The notes: a model not told the origin generated them from the letters alone. A stretch of 64,000 nucleotides of DNA from Neoconidiobolus thromboides FSU 785 (GCA_025603075.1 MU626264.1:62001-126000), one strand, 5' to 3'. Shown: positions 49,670 to 62,000, counted from the first letter of the stretch. A program made the numbers and translations.

Positions 49670-52600
49670 TTATTTTTTTTCTATTAAATAAATATAATTT
49701 CCTATAACTATAAAGGTAGTTATAGGAGTTGTTATAAGGGGTAATAAAATATCATTATACATTAATGGAGGATACGTTTTATATTTAGTATCTATTAAAA
49801 TTATCATTATATAAATATTATAAATGTATATTATTAGCTTACTTATTAAATTAATATTTGATTCTATATCATCTTTGCTATTGTTATTTAACGTATAAAT
49901 AATATTGTGATTCAATTTCATATCTAACTGAATTAACTCCCATTGATTATTTTCCTCATTAAAATTACAATAAATTAATTCCTTTTGTTGATTAAAATAA
50001 GTAAATTTACAACCATTGTTATTTATATTTATTTTTTGAAGATTATTTTTACTATTATTATTGCTATATTCATTTTCTTTCTCTATGTCATCGTTGTAAA
50101 TTAGATTATTATTATTTTTATTATTTCTATTAATAATCCATAATTCCGCCTTAACAACTGTACTCTTATAAATTAAAATTAATTGATTTTTAATTGATAT
50201 ATTTAATTGTACAATTTTATCTTCTAAATTAAAATTAATTAATTGGATTACTTTTAAGTTACTTTTCTTTTTATCATAATAATAAGTAAACATTTGATTG
50301 AATTTATTAATTATTGTTATTATTAATTCATTCTTATTGATTTCTTTAATTTTCATTAATTTAATTGCTTCTGTATTAATTAATTTATTATTCTCGATAT
50401 TGTCATAATTCAACTTAATAACCTTAAACTCTTTATCTTCTAATTCAATAGTCAATATACTACCATCCATACAAGCCAAATAAATATTGTTATTAACTAG
50501 TTGGAACATAGTTATTTGATAATGTAAACTTAATTTCCAGATAATGTCTTCGTTACTTAAATCAAATATAATAAATTCCATAGCTTCATTTAAAATCACT
50601 AATAAATCTTCGAAACATTGGACTTTCTTGACTTTATAACTCATGAATTGAAATTTTAATTGAAATTTTCTATATTCCTTTTCTTTTTTTTGTATATATA
50701 ATGTATTATTGTTATCAATTAAAATTATCTCTTGTTGTTCATTTAACAATATATGAATAATATCTTTAACTTGAATATTAATTAATAATTCATTATTCAA
50801 ATAATCCCATAACATTACTTCGCTTTGATATGTATAAATTAGTATCCTCTCCATATTTTCACTTACGTAAAGTAATTTGATATCCGAATAACTAAATTGA
50901 AATACTGATTTTATTTTCATTTTTTTCTGTTGATTTAATTCCATTGATTCATTGCTGTTATTGTTGTTATACATTTCATTAGGTATTTTTCCTTGTTGAT
51001 TTAAATAATTAAAATAATAATAAAAACAAATAACTGCTAATATTACAATAGTTACTTTAAACCAATGTAATGTTTTTATATTATTTAATTGATATTTAAT
51101 TGTTTCTTTAATTTTATTTATTATTTCATTTTCTTTATTGTTATTAGTACTTTCGCTATCCTCATTATTCTTTATGTTAATATACATATCTCCCAAATAC
51201 TTTAATTGAATTAAATAACTTGGTAAAAATTCAATATAAATATCTTTTTTATTGGGATTAATTAATTTCCAAATAGTTTCATTTAATTCTTCATTATTAA
51301 AATTCAATTGGGCCTTTTCTTTTAATACTGTTGGATAACTTTGTAAATTATTAAATAATAAATAAATGATTCCCATTGTCAAAAATATCTATATTAATAA
51401 AAATATATTTATTATTATTATTATTGTTATATTATTACTTTATAATATAAATACTTACCATAACAACTTTAAAAAATGGATATTCTTTTAGTTTATTAAA
51501 TTTGAACATCATTTTTTCCCAAATAGTAACTAACATTAAATTTTCATCATTTTGAATATTATTGATATTTGAGTTAATAATTTGATTATCATTTAAATCC
51601 GACAATTCTAATCTTCTAATATCAATTGAAAGTACTGAAATAAAAAAAGTCATTTGTAATAAATAATCAATAATTAATGCTAAACTAGCAAATATACCAA
51701 ATTCACTTAATGCTTCATTACTGCTTAAAGCAGAACAAATTAAGATCGTTAATTCTACTCCTAAATGTAATGTTACATTGTACCCACAATCCTTTAGTCC
51801 AATTCCTATTCTTTCTCTTACGGGTAGATCAATACTTGTTGAGACTACTGAATTTGTTATCTTTAATAGATTTTCAGCACCAATAGCAATAATTAAAAAT
51901 GGTAATATTTCATAAGGTAACAGATTAAGTTTGATATTTAATAAATAACAAGTACCTAAAATAAATCTTAGATACTAAATACAAATACTATTATGTATTA
52001 AATTACCAAAACTCATTAATAATGAAACATTTAATAAAAACAAAGCTGCAAACCCCAGCCAAAATTTCGATTTTACAAGTTTAAATTTGCTTATTGAAAA
52101 AAATAAATACAACACCACTACAATATATCCTAACGCCATAAACATAGTTTCTGCTGAGATTAACATTTTATTATTTATAAACTAAACATAATAATAAGTT
52201 TTAACTACTAATAAATAAATAAATTGCTTACTTGAAAATAATGAATTTTATTTTCTTCGTTAGAATTCTCTATACTTATCAAACTACTGTCCTTTACCTC
52301 TATTTTTTCTATTTCCATTTTTAGCTTTTCCCATATCAGTTTCCATACCTTTACACTGTTTTCTCTATTATTAAGGAACAGCGTAAATACCAAATTTTCC
52401 ATACCAATTACTTCTTCCCCTTGGTATTTAACATTATTGAATATAGCCCATAATGGTAATCTTAAATCCTCTTGTTTTTCTCTATTTTCTACTAATGATA
52501 TTTGCATTTCTTTTTGATATTTTTTCCATAAAGTATGATTTTGGACAAAATAATGGATTGGATTAAACATGAAACACCCCCCATATCCCTCTGGTTTAAA

Positions 52601-52981
52601 ACAAATATCTTCAAAGTGATATTCTTTTTCTCCATCCTCTTCTTTCACTTTGACTGCCACAGCCTCCAATTTTTCGTTGACTTTCATAAAATATTCCAAA
52701 CTTGGACCATTCATCATCTCTTTAACATCATTCTCAAATCGAATTTCCACTAATTGATACTTTAATTGATACTCCTCGTTAATAACAATCTCATTATAAC
52801 TCATTAAATTATTTTCAAAAAATTGATAATTAGGCTTAGTACCAAAATAAAATGAATAGATGGCGAAGAAGGTTAATATATTAATCCATGTAAAAGCTAA
52901 ACTTAAGATACGTAACGGATGATTAGAGCATACTTTACCATGATGGTAGAATAAAGAGGATATTGTGTTACGTAGACTCAT
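49670..52981 (-). CDS. SCP1: SREBP cleavage-activating protein (SCAP)
   Basis: ER/Golgi sterol sensor that escorts the SREBP transcription factor to cleavage. Exons 52981-52232, 52181-52007, 51955-51459 and 51388-49670 give 1046 residues, close to fission-yeast Scp1. Architecture: first TM helix after a short N terminus, a lumenal loop to about 250, and a sterol-sensing domain of several helices (about 260-470). That domain contains LPYEILPFLIIAIGAENLLK, SVVSTSIDLPVRERI and the hallmark FFISVLSIDIRRLELSDLN. Further TM segments follow near 480 and 600, then a beta-propeller-like region with MERILIYTYQSEVMLWDYL. For exon 3 the acceptor at 51956 was chosen because it keeps frame with a conserved stretch. 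Asn-rich inserts interrupt the C-terminal half. Confidence 0.85.
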
Positions 52982-53352
52982 TTTAAATGTTGAATTGAGA
53001 TTGACAGCATTCGAATTTGAAGTCTGATGGCATGGATTGACGTTTTTATATGCTTTTTTATCTGTTAAGTTTACGCTAGAGGTTGTTAGTGACCTACTTT
53101 ATTGGCTAGAAACAAAGTAAGCTCGAATTAAGCCAATAAAATTCGTTTATTTTTTATCTTACCACTTATTTACAATACTTATGAGTCAATAATAGAGCAT
53201 AAATTTAGAGATAAAAAACAATCAAAAATATAATAAAAATAATCCAAATTTTAATATAAAAAATGAAGTTTAATAGAGATGAGACGAGCTAATGGGAGAG
53301 CAGAGTATATATCCGAAAAAAATAAAAAAAATAAATAATTTCCATAATTTAT
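52982..53352. other. intergenic: SCAP promoter side, with CCAAT boxes
   Basis: CCAAT sequences occur on the minus strand at about 53099-53105 (reading AGCCAATAAA) and on the plus strand near 53134. They could serve the SCAP promoter. Otherwise featureless. Confidence 0.35.
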
Positions 53353-54312
53353 CTATGACTTTCTTTTTTTAGTCTTATTTTTCTTCACATCCATATTCAA
53401 TTTATTTTTCATTTTAAGCTTTAACTTCAAAGTCCTTCTCTTTTCCTTCATTTTAATCAGTTTTTCCAATGTTAAATAATTCTGCAATTTCAACTGTTGA
53501 ATCCTATTTTTCTTGTTTTCAATCTGCTCCTTATAACCTTCAATTTCATCATTTAAAAACTCAATACATTCACTAACAATCATACAATTTTCTTCATAAC
53601 TTAATTCTTTTTGAATCTTTTCCCCCGATCCCGAAGTGATTGCGGAAGCTATTTTACCACTTTTCGTACTATCATTATTATTCCCAAATTCATTACCTTT
53701 CTGTCCTTGCGTCATCCCCTGTCTAGAATAACTTTGTACCGCTTGCTGTGAATAAGTATTGATATTACTATCACCTCTTCCAAATTGATTCGTTTGAAAA
53801 TACCTCGGATCATTAGCCATCATTCTACTACTACTACCATACCCCATATTATCCATACCCACACTTCTTGACATATTACTCTGAGTTAAAGGCGAAGGTC
53901 TCTGTGTATTAGTTTGTCCTCCGCTTCTACTACTACCTACTACTTGTGGTATCGTCCTCCCCAACAATTGTTTTTTTTGTTGAATATCTTCATAACCTGG
54001 ATGATGTGATTTGACATGCTTAGCCAACGAGTCAGATCTCGTGAAATCTCGATTACAATTAGGAAATGTACATGGATATGGTTTTTCCCCTGTGTGTGAA
54101 CGAAGGTGGGAAATCAAGGAAAAACGGGAAGCTTGTATTTTACCAAACCGGGCACAACCTTCCCATTGACAAACGTATTCTTCTTTTTTAAAACCCACAT
54201 GATCTTCGGATAAATGATGGACGAGATGACTAAGTTGATCAAAGCCTGTGTTGCACGAGCGCCAACCGCAAATGTATTGCTTACGTTCACCTTTGGGGTA
54301 GAATCGACTCAT
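53353..54312 (-). CDS. C2H2 (GLI-type) zinc-finger protein, Iec1-like
   Basis: Single exon, 319 residues. Three consecutive fingers occupy about 15-105: CGWRSCNTGFDQLSHLVHHL, CQWEGCARFGKIQASRFSLI with HLRSHTGEKPYP, and CTFPNCNRDFTRSDSLAKHV. The wide first fingers and HTGEKP linker match the fungal family that includes Iec1 of the INO80 remodelling complex, from memory of the pattern. The middle (about 115-230) is Ser/Gln/Asn-rich. Residues about 235-319 are charged and helical (coiled coil), ending in a basic tail KKNKTKKRKS typical of a nuclear localisation signal. A DNA- or nucleosome-binding role is likely; INO80 membership is an inference. Confidence 0.7.
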   Translation of the reverse strand: MSRFYPKGERKQYICGWRSCNTGFDQLSHLVHHLSEDHVGFKKEEYVCQWEGCARFGKIQASRFSLISHLRSHTGEKPYPCTFPNCNRDFTRSDSLAKHVKSHHPGYEDIQQKKQLLGRTIPQVVGSSRSGGQTNTQRPSPLTQSNMSRSVGMDNMGYGSSSRMMANDPRYFQTNQFGRGDSNINTYSQQAVQSYSRQGMTQGQKGNEFGNNNDSTKSGKIASAITSGSGEKIQKELSYEENCMIVSECIEFLNDEIEGYKEQIENKKNRIQQLKLQNYLTLEKLIKMKEKRRTLKLKLKMKNKLNMDVKKNKTKKRKS

Positions 54313-54723
54313 TTTTTTTGACTTCTGTTTTGGAATAAAAATGAATTCCCTTTGTTGCTACTGTTTAATGTGTTTTCATCATGAACTTTATTGACTTACT
54401 ATTAAGTGATTGGTGGATTCGTGGAAGAAAATACTGATTTTATTGGTTTATGAATGTTGGCGCATTTTTTTACTTGGTAAATATGTAAGTATTCAATTTT
54501 TTATCACTTTTTAAAATGGGTTTGTTTTTAGGATTGGTATGCTTGTGGTTGGATTAGTAATTAATAAATTTACTATTTAACAAAGCTTGTTATGTCTCGA
54601 TACTATTGTCTTATTTTACTACTTTATAATTTACAATAAATACTTAAAATGACATATGTTATTTCTCTATAAATTATATCAATAACTAATATAAATATTA
54701 AAAAACAAATGCAACTAAATATA
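54313..54723. other. intergenic upstream of zinc-finger gene
   Basis: Nothing recognised before the element copy at 54724. Confidence 0.4.
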
Positions 54724-54822
54724 TGGGGATGTATTTTTTCGTTTAAGAATTTACTAAGAATTTTTCTACTCAAATAGCACTTAAGAAATGGAAAAGTAAT
54801 GAAATCAAAAAAAACATCCCCG
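54724..54822 (-). mobile_element. MITE copy 18, complete, 99 bp
   Basis: Starts TGGGGATGTATTTTTTCG after TA (54722-54723) and ends AAACATCCCCG before TA. It is the only copy inside the 42-57 kb gene block, 145 nt beyond the OPT stop codon. Confidence 0.8.
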
Positions 54823-54966
54823 TATAATAAACAAATAATAATATAATAAATACAAATAATAAAATCGAATCACTTTTATTTACAATCTAACATAAAAAAT
54901 CGTTTATATATAACCAACTGCTTATTTAGTTATATAAAACACACCTTCTAATCGGAACCCCCTTTT

Positions 54967-57263
54967 CTACTTAGTAAACACTTTTGCAATAAGTATACTA
55001 ACCGCCATTGTACCTTCCCCTAAAACCAAACCAGACGCAATCACGGTAAACAGTACCTTATGAAAGTTACTTGAATACTGTTCTTCTTTTATACTTGGAT
55101 AAAAACTAGCTCTCCTTTGATTATAAATTTGACAAGGTACCATATCCGGTGATCTCCTTGCTTTATATTTTTCAATCAATTGTTTAATAGGAGAAATAAG
55201 ATAACTTGTAAACCAACCCTTTAAATAAGCTTCACAAATTAAAGCACCTAATACTCTAGGTAATGTAAAATTGGGTGGGTTATAAATACCAATTGCAAAA
55301 GCAATACCTGAAGGTAAATATTGAACTAGTCTGGTATTTGAATATAAAAATTTAACAATTGGGATAATCGTAAATATAATAGCAAATACAATCGAAAATG
55401 TTGCAGAATAAGGGGGTAAAGGGTGACCATTAACTAATTTAGCCATATCTAACCAAATCTGAGCAGTTGGTACTTGAAATTCAGGGCCTGGTATCGTATA
55501 AGTAGAGGTAAATAATTGATAAGCGAAAACGGAAATAAATACAGATACTAAAGAGCCTAACAATTGACCATAAAATTGGGCTCTTGGACTAGCATTTAAT
55601 AAATGTCCTGTTTTTAAATCTTGCATCATATCACCAGCTTGCATTGCACCAGCTTCCGCTACTCCACCAGCTACTAAATTTCCTACCAAATTACCTGGTA
55701 ATAAGGCCCCAAATACTACTTGGGATACTTTTCCAATACCAGATACTGGATTTAAATCTGTTTCTCCTAAGGCTCTAACAGCTAAAATTGATAATACACA
55801 ACCTAAGAATAACGAAATAATAATAGAATATAAGGGTATTTCATCAAATACAATAGATATAGACATAATGCAACCAACGGTACTTAAAAACAAACCGGAA
55901 TACAAAGCCCAAGAGGGGATCACTTCTTTTTCATAAATATCTTGTTGATTTCTCCCATTTATATAATTTGAGTATTGTGTCTTAATTTCTTTAAAGGTAA
56001 TTAAAGAAAGAGAAACAATGGATTCAGAAATCATAACAGCCAATGAAATCCAAAGTATCCATCCTCTAGCACCATCTTTCCAATCATTAACTTCCCCTTT
56101 TGCCCATCCCATGTAAAATGATATCGGTGATAAGATACCCCAGCCAATAATAGAACCTAACAACATCGATAAGGTAGTTGGCAAACCCATAATTATACCT
56201 TGTCCCATATAACTTAAGGCTGGAGTAATATACCAATTCCATTTAACAGCATCTGAATTGATGATATTAAAAATTGGCCATATGGAATATTCAGGATAAA
56301 GAGTGGTAAGTAAGGTTGTTATTGAAGATAATGAAAATGTTGCTAATAATGCTTTCCATTGTTGAGCTGTTTCATTACTAAATGGTAAACTTGTATTGCT
56401 ATTGTTATTACTCTCTTCATCCTTGTTTTCTATTTGTTCATAAATAGTATCTTGAGATAGCTCATCTTCCTCCAAATTCTTTTCAATTGGTTTATGTAAT
56501 AATTGAATCATTTGGGCGGTTGCAGTACCAGAAGGAAATTTTAATTTTTCTTTTAGAATTACTTGTTTTCTTAAAGGTACAGCAAAAAACACTCCAAAAA
56601 AAGCGATACCTAATCCCCACAATAAAAGTTGATAAGTATTTAAAACCAGCCCTGAACTAATTCCATGATTAGGTCTATCTTCTGGACTTAACATACCTAA
56701 AGCTGGTATAATTCCTACAAATCCACCAGCTAGTGGCATGGTAGCTGTGGCTACTGCACATGTTTGTATAAATACATTTTCTTTAATTCCAAAAGGTATG
56801 GTTAAATCATACCATTTATAATCATTAATTGTACTTTGGGATTCTATCTCTAAATTAAGTGGATAATTTTTACCATACCAAGCTAATGATTTGGCTATAG
56901 CATAACCTATTAAGGAGGCTTGTAAACTCATCATACTTATCCATCCCGTTTGTAATCCAAAATACATATTTGTAAAGGATAGTAAACTGCCTATTGTCAA
57001 ACCTAATAAAATACCTCGTAACTTAATATATTAGTCTAAATAATAGATATTGAAAAATTAATAAAACTTACTGTTATATCAGGTAATATAGCTTGTTCAT
57101 AAGATAATGGCGGTATAAACTCTTCATTGTTGTCCCTATCTTTCGATGAAGTTGATACTATTGAAGCTGAATCGGAAGAACTTGAGTATAAAGAAATGTT
57201 ATTGGTATTGGAAGCTAAAGGCGACGTTTCACTCATATTGGTATAATCTAATTTTGCCGTCAT
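54967..57263 (-). CDS. OPT-superfamily oligopeptide/metal-chelate transporter
   Basis: Two exons, 57263-57072 and 57021-54967, give 748 residues. After a Ser/Asn-rich cytosolic N terminus of about 60 residues come roughly 14-16 hydrophobic helices. Family landmarks are NMYFGLQTGWISMMSLQAS near the start, KEKLKFPSGTATAQMIQLLH, ETDLNPVSGIGKVSQVVFG, NLVAGGVAEAGAMQAGDMMQ and the terminal YLPSGIAFAIGIYNPPNFTL. These fit the fungal branch of the OPT family close to the YSL group, which imports peptides or metal-chelates across plasma or vacuolar membrane; substrate cannot be told. The 48-nt intron ends at an AAG acceptor. A Glu/Asn-rich loop at about 250-275 is an insert. Confidence 0.9.
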
Positions 57264-58854
57264 TTTATATTATATAAAAAAAGATCAAAAAATAAACGAA
57301 TAAATTAAAGATCCCCTTTTTTATTTATACTTTGTTTATGTTTTTTTATATTATTAATCATATTCAACTGCTGTTTAAAAATTTTGTAACAATTTTAATT
57401 TACCTACAAAAAATCGAATAAATGTTGCAATTTAAAGTTTGAATTTCATCTTTTATTCATCTAAGAAATATAGTTAACATCATAAATTCAAAATCTTTAC
57501 TAAATCAGTTCATTTTTCTCTTGGGGTAAAATTAATTTGGATTTGAAATTGGATGAGTGAGGTCATTAAATTGCCTTATTTAAAATACAATTTAGCTTTG
57601 AACCCACATTTCAAAAAAACATTTAACAAAAGTTTTCTATTTTTAAATCTATTAAGGCATAATGAGCGGAATTATAACTTTTAAAATAAAATGGTTGCAA
57701 TTTATGACCATCAATCCAATTTCTTATTTAAATGAAGTTGCATGTTTTATTGATTTGACACAGATTTTAAAGATTAGAATGGACAATATTACTTTTTTTC
57801 TTCTTTTTCTTCTGTTGTTTATTATTGATCGTATTTTTTTTAACATTAAATATAAAAAAATTGAGTCTGAGGCTTCAATAAGCTGTCATGACATCACTTT
57901 TGAACAATGAAGTTTAATTTAAGAATTGCAAATGACTTTGCACTTTCAAGTCATCTGAATTAGTTGATTTTAAAAATCAAATAAATACGATGTAGATTAA
58001 TAATACAACACATCAACAACATTAATGTGTAATTCGCCATACAAGTAAATTGTCACTATATGCTATTATTACATACTTTATCTCTATCAATGATTCTAAT
58101 AGCTAACAGTATAATAAATATAGCATTGTTGATATATTGTTGATATATTGGTGATATCAAGGTATTAAATAAATAAAACTCCGAAATTAAGGCTATTTTA
58201 CAGCTGCTATAATTCTATTGCAACATAATTTGCGTCGTTTTAGAGCCAGTTATTTATTTGTTTAGTTTTCCAATGTCTAATCTACGAATCTTACTCTAGG
58301 TTTAGCGGAACTTTATTCTTAAATGAACAGTCACATAAGTCGCAATAGAGTTGCAACAGAGTTATATTATTAACCTAAAATCCCTTGATTTTATGAGATT
58401 AAAAGCAGGGGAAAATCTCAAATAGTCTAATTTTTTCCCAGAGAAATACTAACCTCTAAGGCTTCTTAACTTTTAAATGTTCCTAAGATCATAGATAACA
58501 TGATAATAAATTATTTACTTGGATACATCTGTCCAAATTGTTAGCGTTGATTTTGTAGCCTATTATAATTGATATTTAATATCTGATATTTAATATTCTT
58601 AAGCTTAAAAACTTTAAATCTATCATTAATTTCAGCCCACTAGTTTTTCAGGGTAAATCAAGGGATATATTCGTTGTGACTCTATAGTGGCCTATTAAAC
58701 TGTTTATTTAAGAAAGAGATTTAACTAAGGTTAAGGTAAAATCAAGGTAAAACCCAAAGATCAAAATCAAGCTTAAAAAATTATTCAAAATATAGTTAAC
58801 TCTAAAAATTACAATAAAATCACAATAAAGCCATAACAGCTGTATTTTAATTAA
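57264..58854. other. intergenic, one unsupported small open frame
   Basis: An 82-codon plus-strand frame at 57662-57910 encodes a hydrophobic stretch (MDNITFFLLFLLLFIIDRIF) and a short tail. It has no recognisable relative, and such frames arise by chance in A+T-rich DNA. Nothing else is seen. Confidence 0.35.
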
Positions 58855-58953
58855 TGGGACTGTATTTTTTCGTTTAAGAATTTTGCCAACAATCTTTCCA
58901 CTCAAGTAGCGCTTAAAAATGGAAAAAGTAATAAAGACAAAAAACATTGCCTA
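58855..58953 (-). mobile_element. MITE copy 19
   Basis: Starts TGGGACTGTATTTTTTCG and ends AACATTGCCTA. The core CTCAAGTAGCGCTTAAAAA is intact while the right terminus is altered. Confidence 0.7.
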
Positions 58954-59511
58954 ATTCAGATATTTCAAGCACAATTTTTTAATTAGGCTAAAATTAAATA
59001 TTTGTTAAAAATACTTTATAACTGAATAACTTTAAAAAAAATATATACATTACAACTTGAAGTTGTATAAAAAATATGGCTTATGGTATTACTAAAAATC
59101 TATAATATTTATATAAGTAACTCGTATTTTATAGCTAAGAAATATAATAAATTAAAATTAAATTAAATTATAAAAAATTTATTAAAAAAGTTAGTAAGAT
59201 ATAATTTTAAAGGTAATTAAAAATGATTAAAAGTAATTAAGACAGTTATTATAAACATATTTTATATTTTTGTATTATGCTATAAGTACTATTCGTTGTA
59301 TTACAACTAACTTTTCTATATTATAATAACTTTAATACAAAATAATATAAAACTAATATAAAATTAGCATAAAATCAAAAAATAAATAACTTTGGTTTTT
59401 TTAAGTCTTATTGAATTATTTTATCATAATCAATATTGTAAATTAGCGGAATTTCTGCTAAACTTAATACAAATTCACAGATTAGTGAGACTTTTACCAA
59501 TATAGCCCATA
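58954..59511. other. intergenic, nothing recognised
   Basis: Extremely A+T-rich spacer between two element copies. Confidence 0.4.
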
Positions 59512-59612
59512 TGGGTATATATTTTTGTGTTTAAGAGTTTTACTAAGAATTTTTCCACTCAAACAGTGCTTGAAAGATAGAAAAAATAATGAAGTCAAAA
59601 AAGACATTCCCA
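59512..59612 (-). mobile_element. MITE copy 20, complete, 101 bp
   Basis: Starts TGGGTATATATTTTTGTG after TA (59510-59511) and ends GACATTCCCA before TA (59613-59614). Confidence 0.78.
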
Positions 59613-59655
59613 TATAGTATTAATTAAAATTATAATATACAAATAAATGTATATT

Positions 59656-60672
59656 TTTATAAAACTTCATTAAAAAATATCCAATATTAACTGCTTTATA
59701 GCTAATATTACGAATCTGTTATTGAGTAAATAAACAGCTTTAATATTATAATTATATTGTTAATATATTACTAAGCTAACAAATAGCTGCATAAAAGGGA
59801 ACAGTTAGCCTTAGAATTATAATTAACTATTTTTATATAATATATACAGTATACTAATAATTTTTATTTATTATTGCAACTATTTATTCTCTATCTATTT
59901 ATTATAATATTGCTTTATCTGCTTTATCAACTTTATAATTAATTATAATTCATGTAATACAATTAATTCAAAGTTTTTTATTTTAATTTGCCATAAAAAT
60001 TTCTACCACCTGATTGCAAAAACATTATCTTCTTACTTTAATACCTGTATTTGACAATTATAATAACAAATTATACTTATTGTTATATTAGATATATAAT
60101 CACTTAGTTAAAATATAATATTTAGTTTTTAATATAATAGCTTAATGATTTCTAATCAACTTATTCCCTGGTATTATATTTTTAATAAAACCACTAAGTT
60201 TTATAATATTTTATATAGCACAATTAACCCAAAGCTCTTTACTTTAATTTTCTGTGAGGATTTCTATCACTTAATTAAAAAGCATTATCTTCTTTTTAAT
60301 GCCTATCGTCAATAACTACACTAAAAAATAACTATTATCATGTCCTTTATATACAGTCACCAAGTTAAAGTATAAAAAAATTCTTTAATATAGTAATTCA
60401 AAGCTTTTTAATTGAATTATTACCTGATGTTGTACTTTTAGTAAAGCCATTAAACTTTTTTATAATATTTTATATAAATTTTATAATGGCATCATTTATT
60501 CTATCTATCTATCTTGTATAATCCATAATCTATTATATGCTTATTTTTTACAATTTAAATCTATTTTAGTTACATAAATCAAGGTTTCCTAACTTGTAGC
60601 TAGTCAATCAAGCAAAAACTGTTTTTAACTCTAATGAACACTAACTTTCATAGCAAGTAAATAGTTTATTAA
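59656..60672 (+). repeat. dispersed repeat DR, longest copy (~1 kb)
   Basis: Left part 59656-59900 matches 35636-35870 and inverted 15524-15770. Right part 60410-60665 matches 16013-16265 and inverted 10816-11090. Between them a block of ~260 nt is present twice in direct order: AATTAATTCAAAGTTTTTTA at 59960 and AATTAACCCAAAGCTCTTTA at 60221. No open frame survives. Copies are flanked by the ~100-bp element at several edges. Confidence 0.55.
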
Positions 60673-60673
60673 A

Positions 60674-60770
60674 TGGGGATGTATTTTTTTGTTTAAGAAT
60701 TTTACTACAATCTTTTCACTCAATAGCGCTTAAAAAATGGAAAAATAATGAAACCAAAAAACAGCTCCGA
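60674..60770 (-). mobile_element. MITE copy 21
   Basis: Starts TGGGGATGTATTTTTTTG and ends AACAGCTCCGA, directly at the right edge of the dispersed repeat. Confidence 0.7.
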
Positions 60771-60832
60771 ATAACAGAAATCAATTATCAAATGTTAATA
60801 TTACTTAAATTATTAATAATTAAGCTAACAAA

Positions 60833-60932
60833 TGGGGATGATTTTTTTGATTTCATTACTTTTCATTTTTTTAAGCGCTATTTGAACGGAAAGATCGTTA
60901 GTAAAATCCTCAAACGAAAAAATGCATCACCA
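60833..60932 (+). mobile_element. MITE copy 22, 100 bp
   Basis: Starts TGGGGATGATTTTTTTGATT and ends ATGCATCACCA. The core TTTTTTAAGCGCTATTTGAA is intact. The adjoining bases are AA rather than TA. Confidence 0.72.
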
Positions 60933-60937
60933 AATAG

Positions 60938-61110
60938 TTAAAAAGCAAATAGTTATTATAGTAAATAAAAACTAATATTGTATTGCTTATATTATATAAA
61001 AGTAGTTGATTATAGCTTTAAAGCTAGTTATCTCATTTTATACAGTCGTTTATCAACTTAATAATATATTAATAATGTAATTATAATATTAAGATAATTA
61101 ATTTGTTATT
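60938..61110 (-). repeat. dispersed repeat DR, inverted copy of its left part
   Basis: Direct match to 15524-15680 (for example TATTGTATTGCTTATATTATAT) and inverted match to 59760-59900. With 59656-59900 it forms an inverted pair about 1 kb apart. Confidence 0.5.
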
Positions 61111-61234
61111 TAAATAAATTAAAAAATCTCAGATAAAGTTTTGGTTTATTTAATTTATTTATTTAATAACAAATTTGCAATATTTACTATATATAAAAAA
61201 CATAATAACAATTGTTCTTTATTGTAATTACTAA

Positions 61235-62000
61235 CTATCTATATATAATGGGGTATATTGTAATGTAATAAAATTGGTAATAACATAAATCACTGCCGTT
61301 GTAAGTAAATATTATTTCTTTTAGTGATGCATCGTAGAAACACCTTACAATGTCTCTCTGTTTTAGTATATGAACAAAAGCATTTTTGTATTGCTTTTTA
61401 TTAATATTTACACTATATATATTATTGTTTATTAGCATATGAGATTCTACAAATGCTACTAAACTTTATATATGACCATTGCTTTTATCTACATATTTAA
61501 TTAAGAGTTGAAATATATCACTCAAATCAATTAATCCAATTTCAAAATACATCTATTCTGAATTTAATGTTTGACAATTTGCTTTTATTATACAACTGTT
61601 ACTAAAATAGATATGGGGATGTATTTTTGTATTTGAGAATTTTACTAACAAATTTTCCATTTAAATAGCACTTAAAAGATGGAAAAAATAATGAAGCCAA
61701 AAAAAACATCCCCATATATTTATTCCTTTTCATAATCATTTTATCCCTTTCTACGACAGTTACATAAGACTTGTTTCGATTCATAACTGAGATGTTTTCT
61801 ATTCGTATTTCGCTTAATTCAGTAGGCTCATAATTTTCTCTGATTTGCTTTATTCCGTTACCATTTGTTGGATCACTATTTTCTTCCAACTTCATCCCTA
61901 TTCTTATACAATTACACCCCCATTTAATAACACAGAAAGCTATGCCAAATACAAAGCTACAAACTCCAACTGATATAGTAATATATAAGTAATTATCAAT
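61235..62000 (-). pseudogene. SPRY-protein pseudogene split by an element
   Basis: Paralogue of the gene at 38088-38883. From 62000 it reads an N-terminal hydrophobic segment (YLYITISVGVCSFVFGIAF) and TELSEIRIENISVMNRNKS, compared with QLSEIRIENNLKNK in the intact gene. It is cut at 61716 by a 101-bp element. Beyond the element CIIKANCQTLNSE, stop, MYFEIGLIDLSDIFQLL resumes, then VNINKKQYKNAFVHILKQRD and FTYNGSDLCYYQF. Lesions: no ATG at the expected start, the insertion, a TAG where the intact gene has TCG, lost splice donor of the intron and loss of the C-terminal end including PPSY. Confidence 0.85.
61614..61714 (-). mobile_element. MITE copy 23, complete, 101 bp, inside the SPRY pseudogene
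   Basis: Starts TGGGGATGTATTTTTGTATT and ends AAAACATCCCCA, flanked by TA at 61612-61613 and 61715-61716. Removing the element and one TA makes the two sides of the broken gene align to the intact paralogue with the same number of codons, which fixes both the element ends and the TA target duplication. Confidence 0.9.

Noticed and set aside
57662-57910. 82-codon hydrophobic open frame
   Set aside because: No recognisable homologue, no context, and frames of this size arise by chance in A+T-rich sequence.
58708-58947. Open frame with FKRYLSGKIVGKILK, resembling frames at 9.7, 41.1 and 61.7 kb
   Set aside because: The shared peptide is the translation of the MITE itself, not a protein family.
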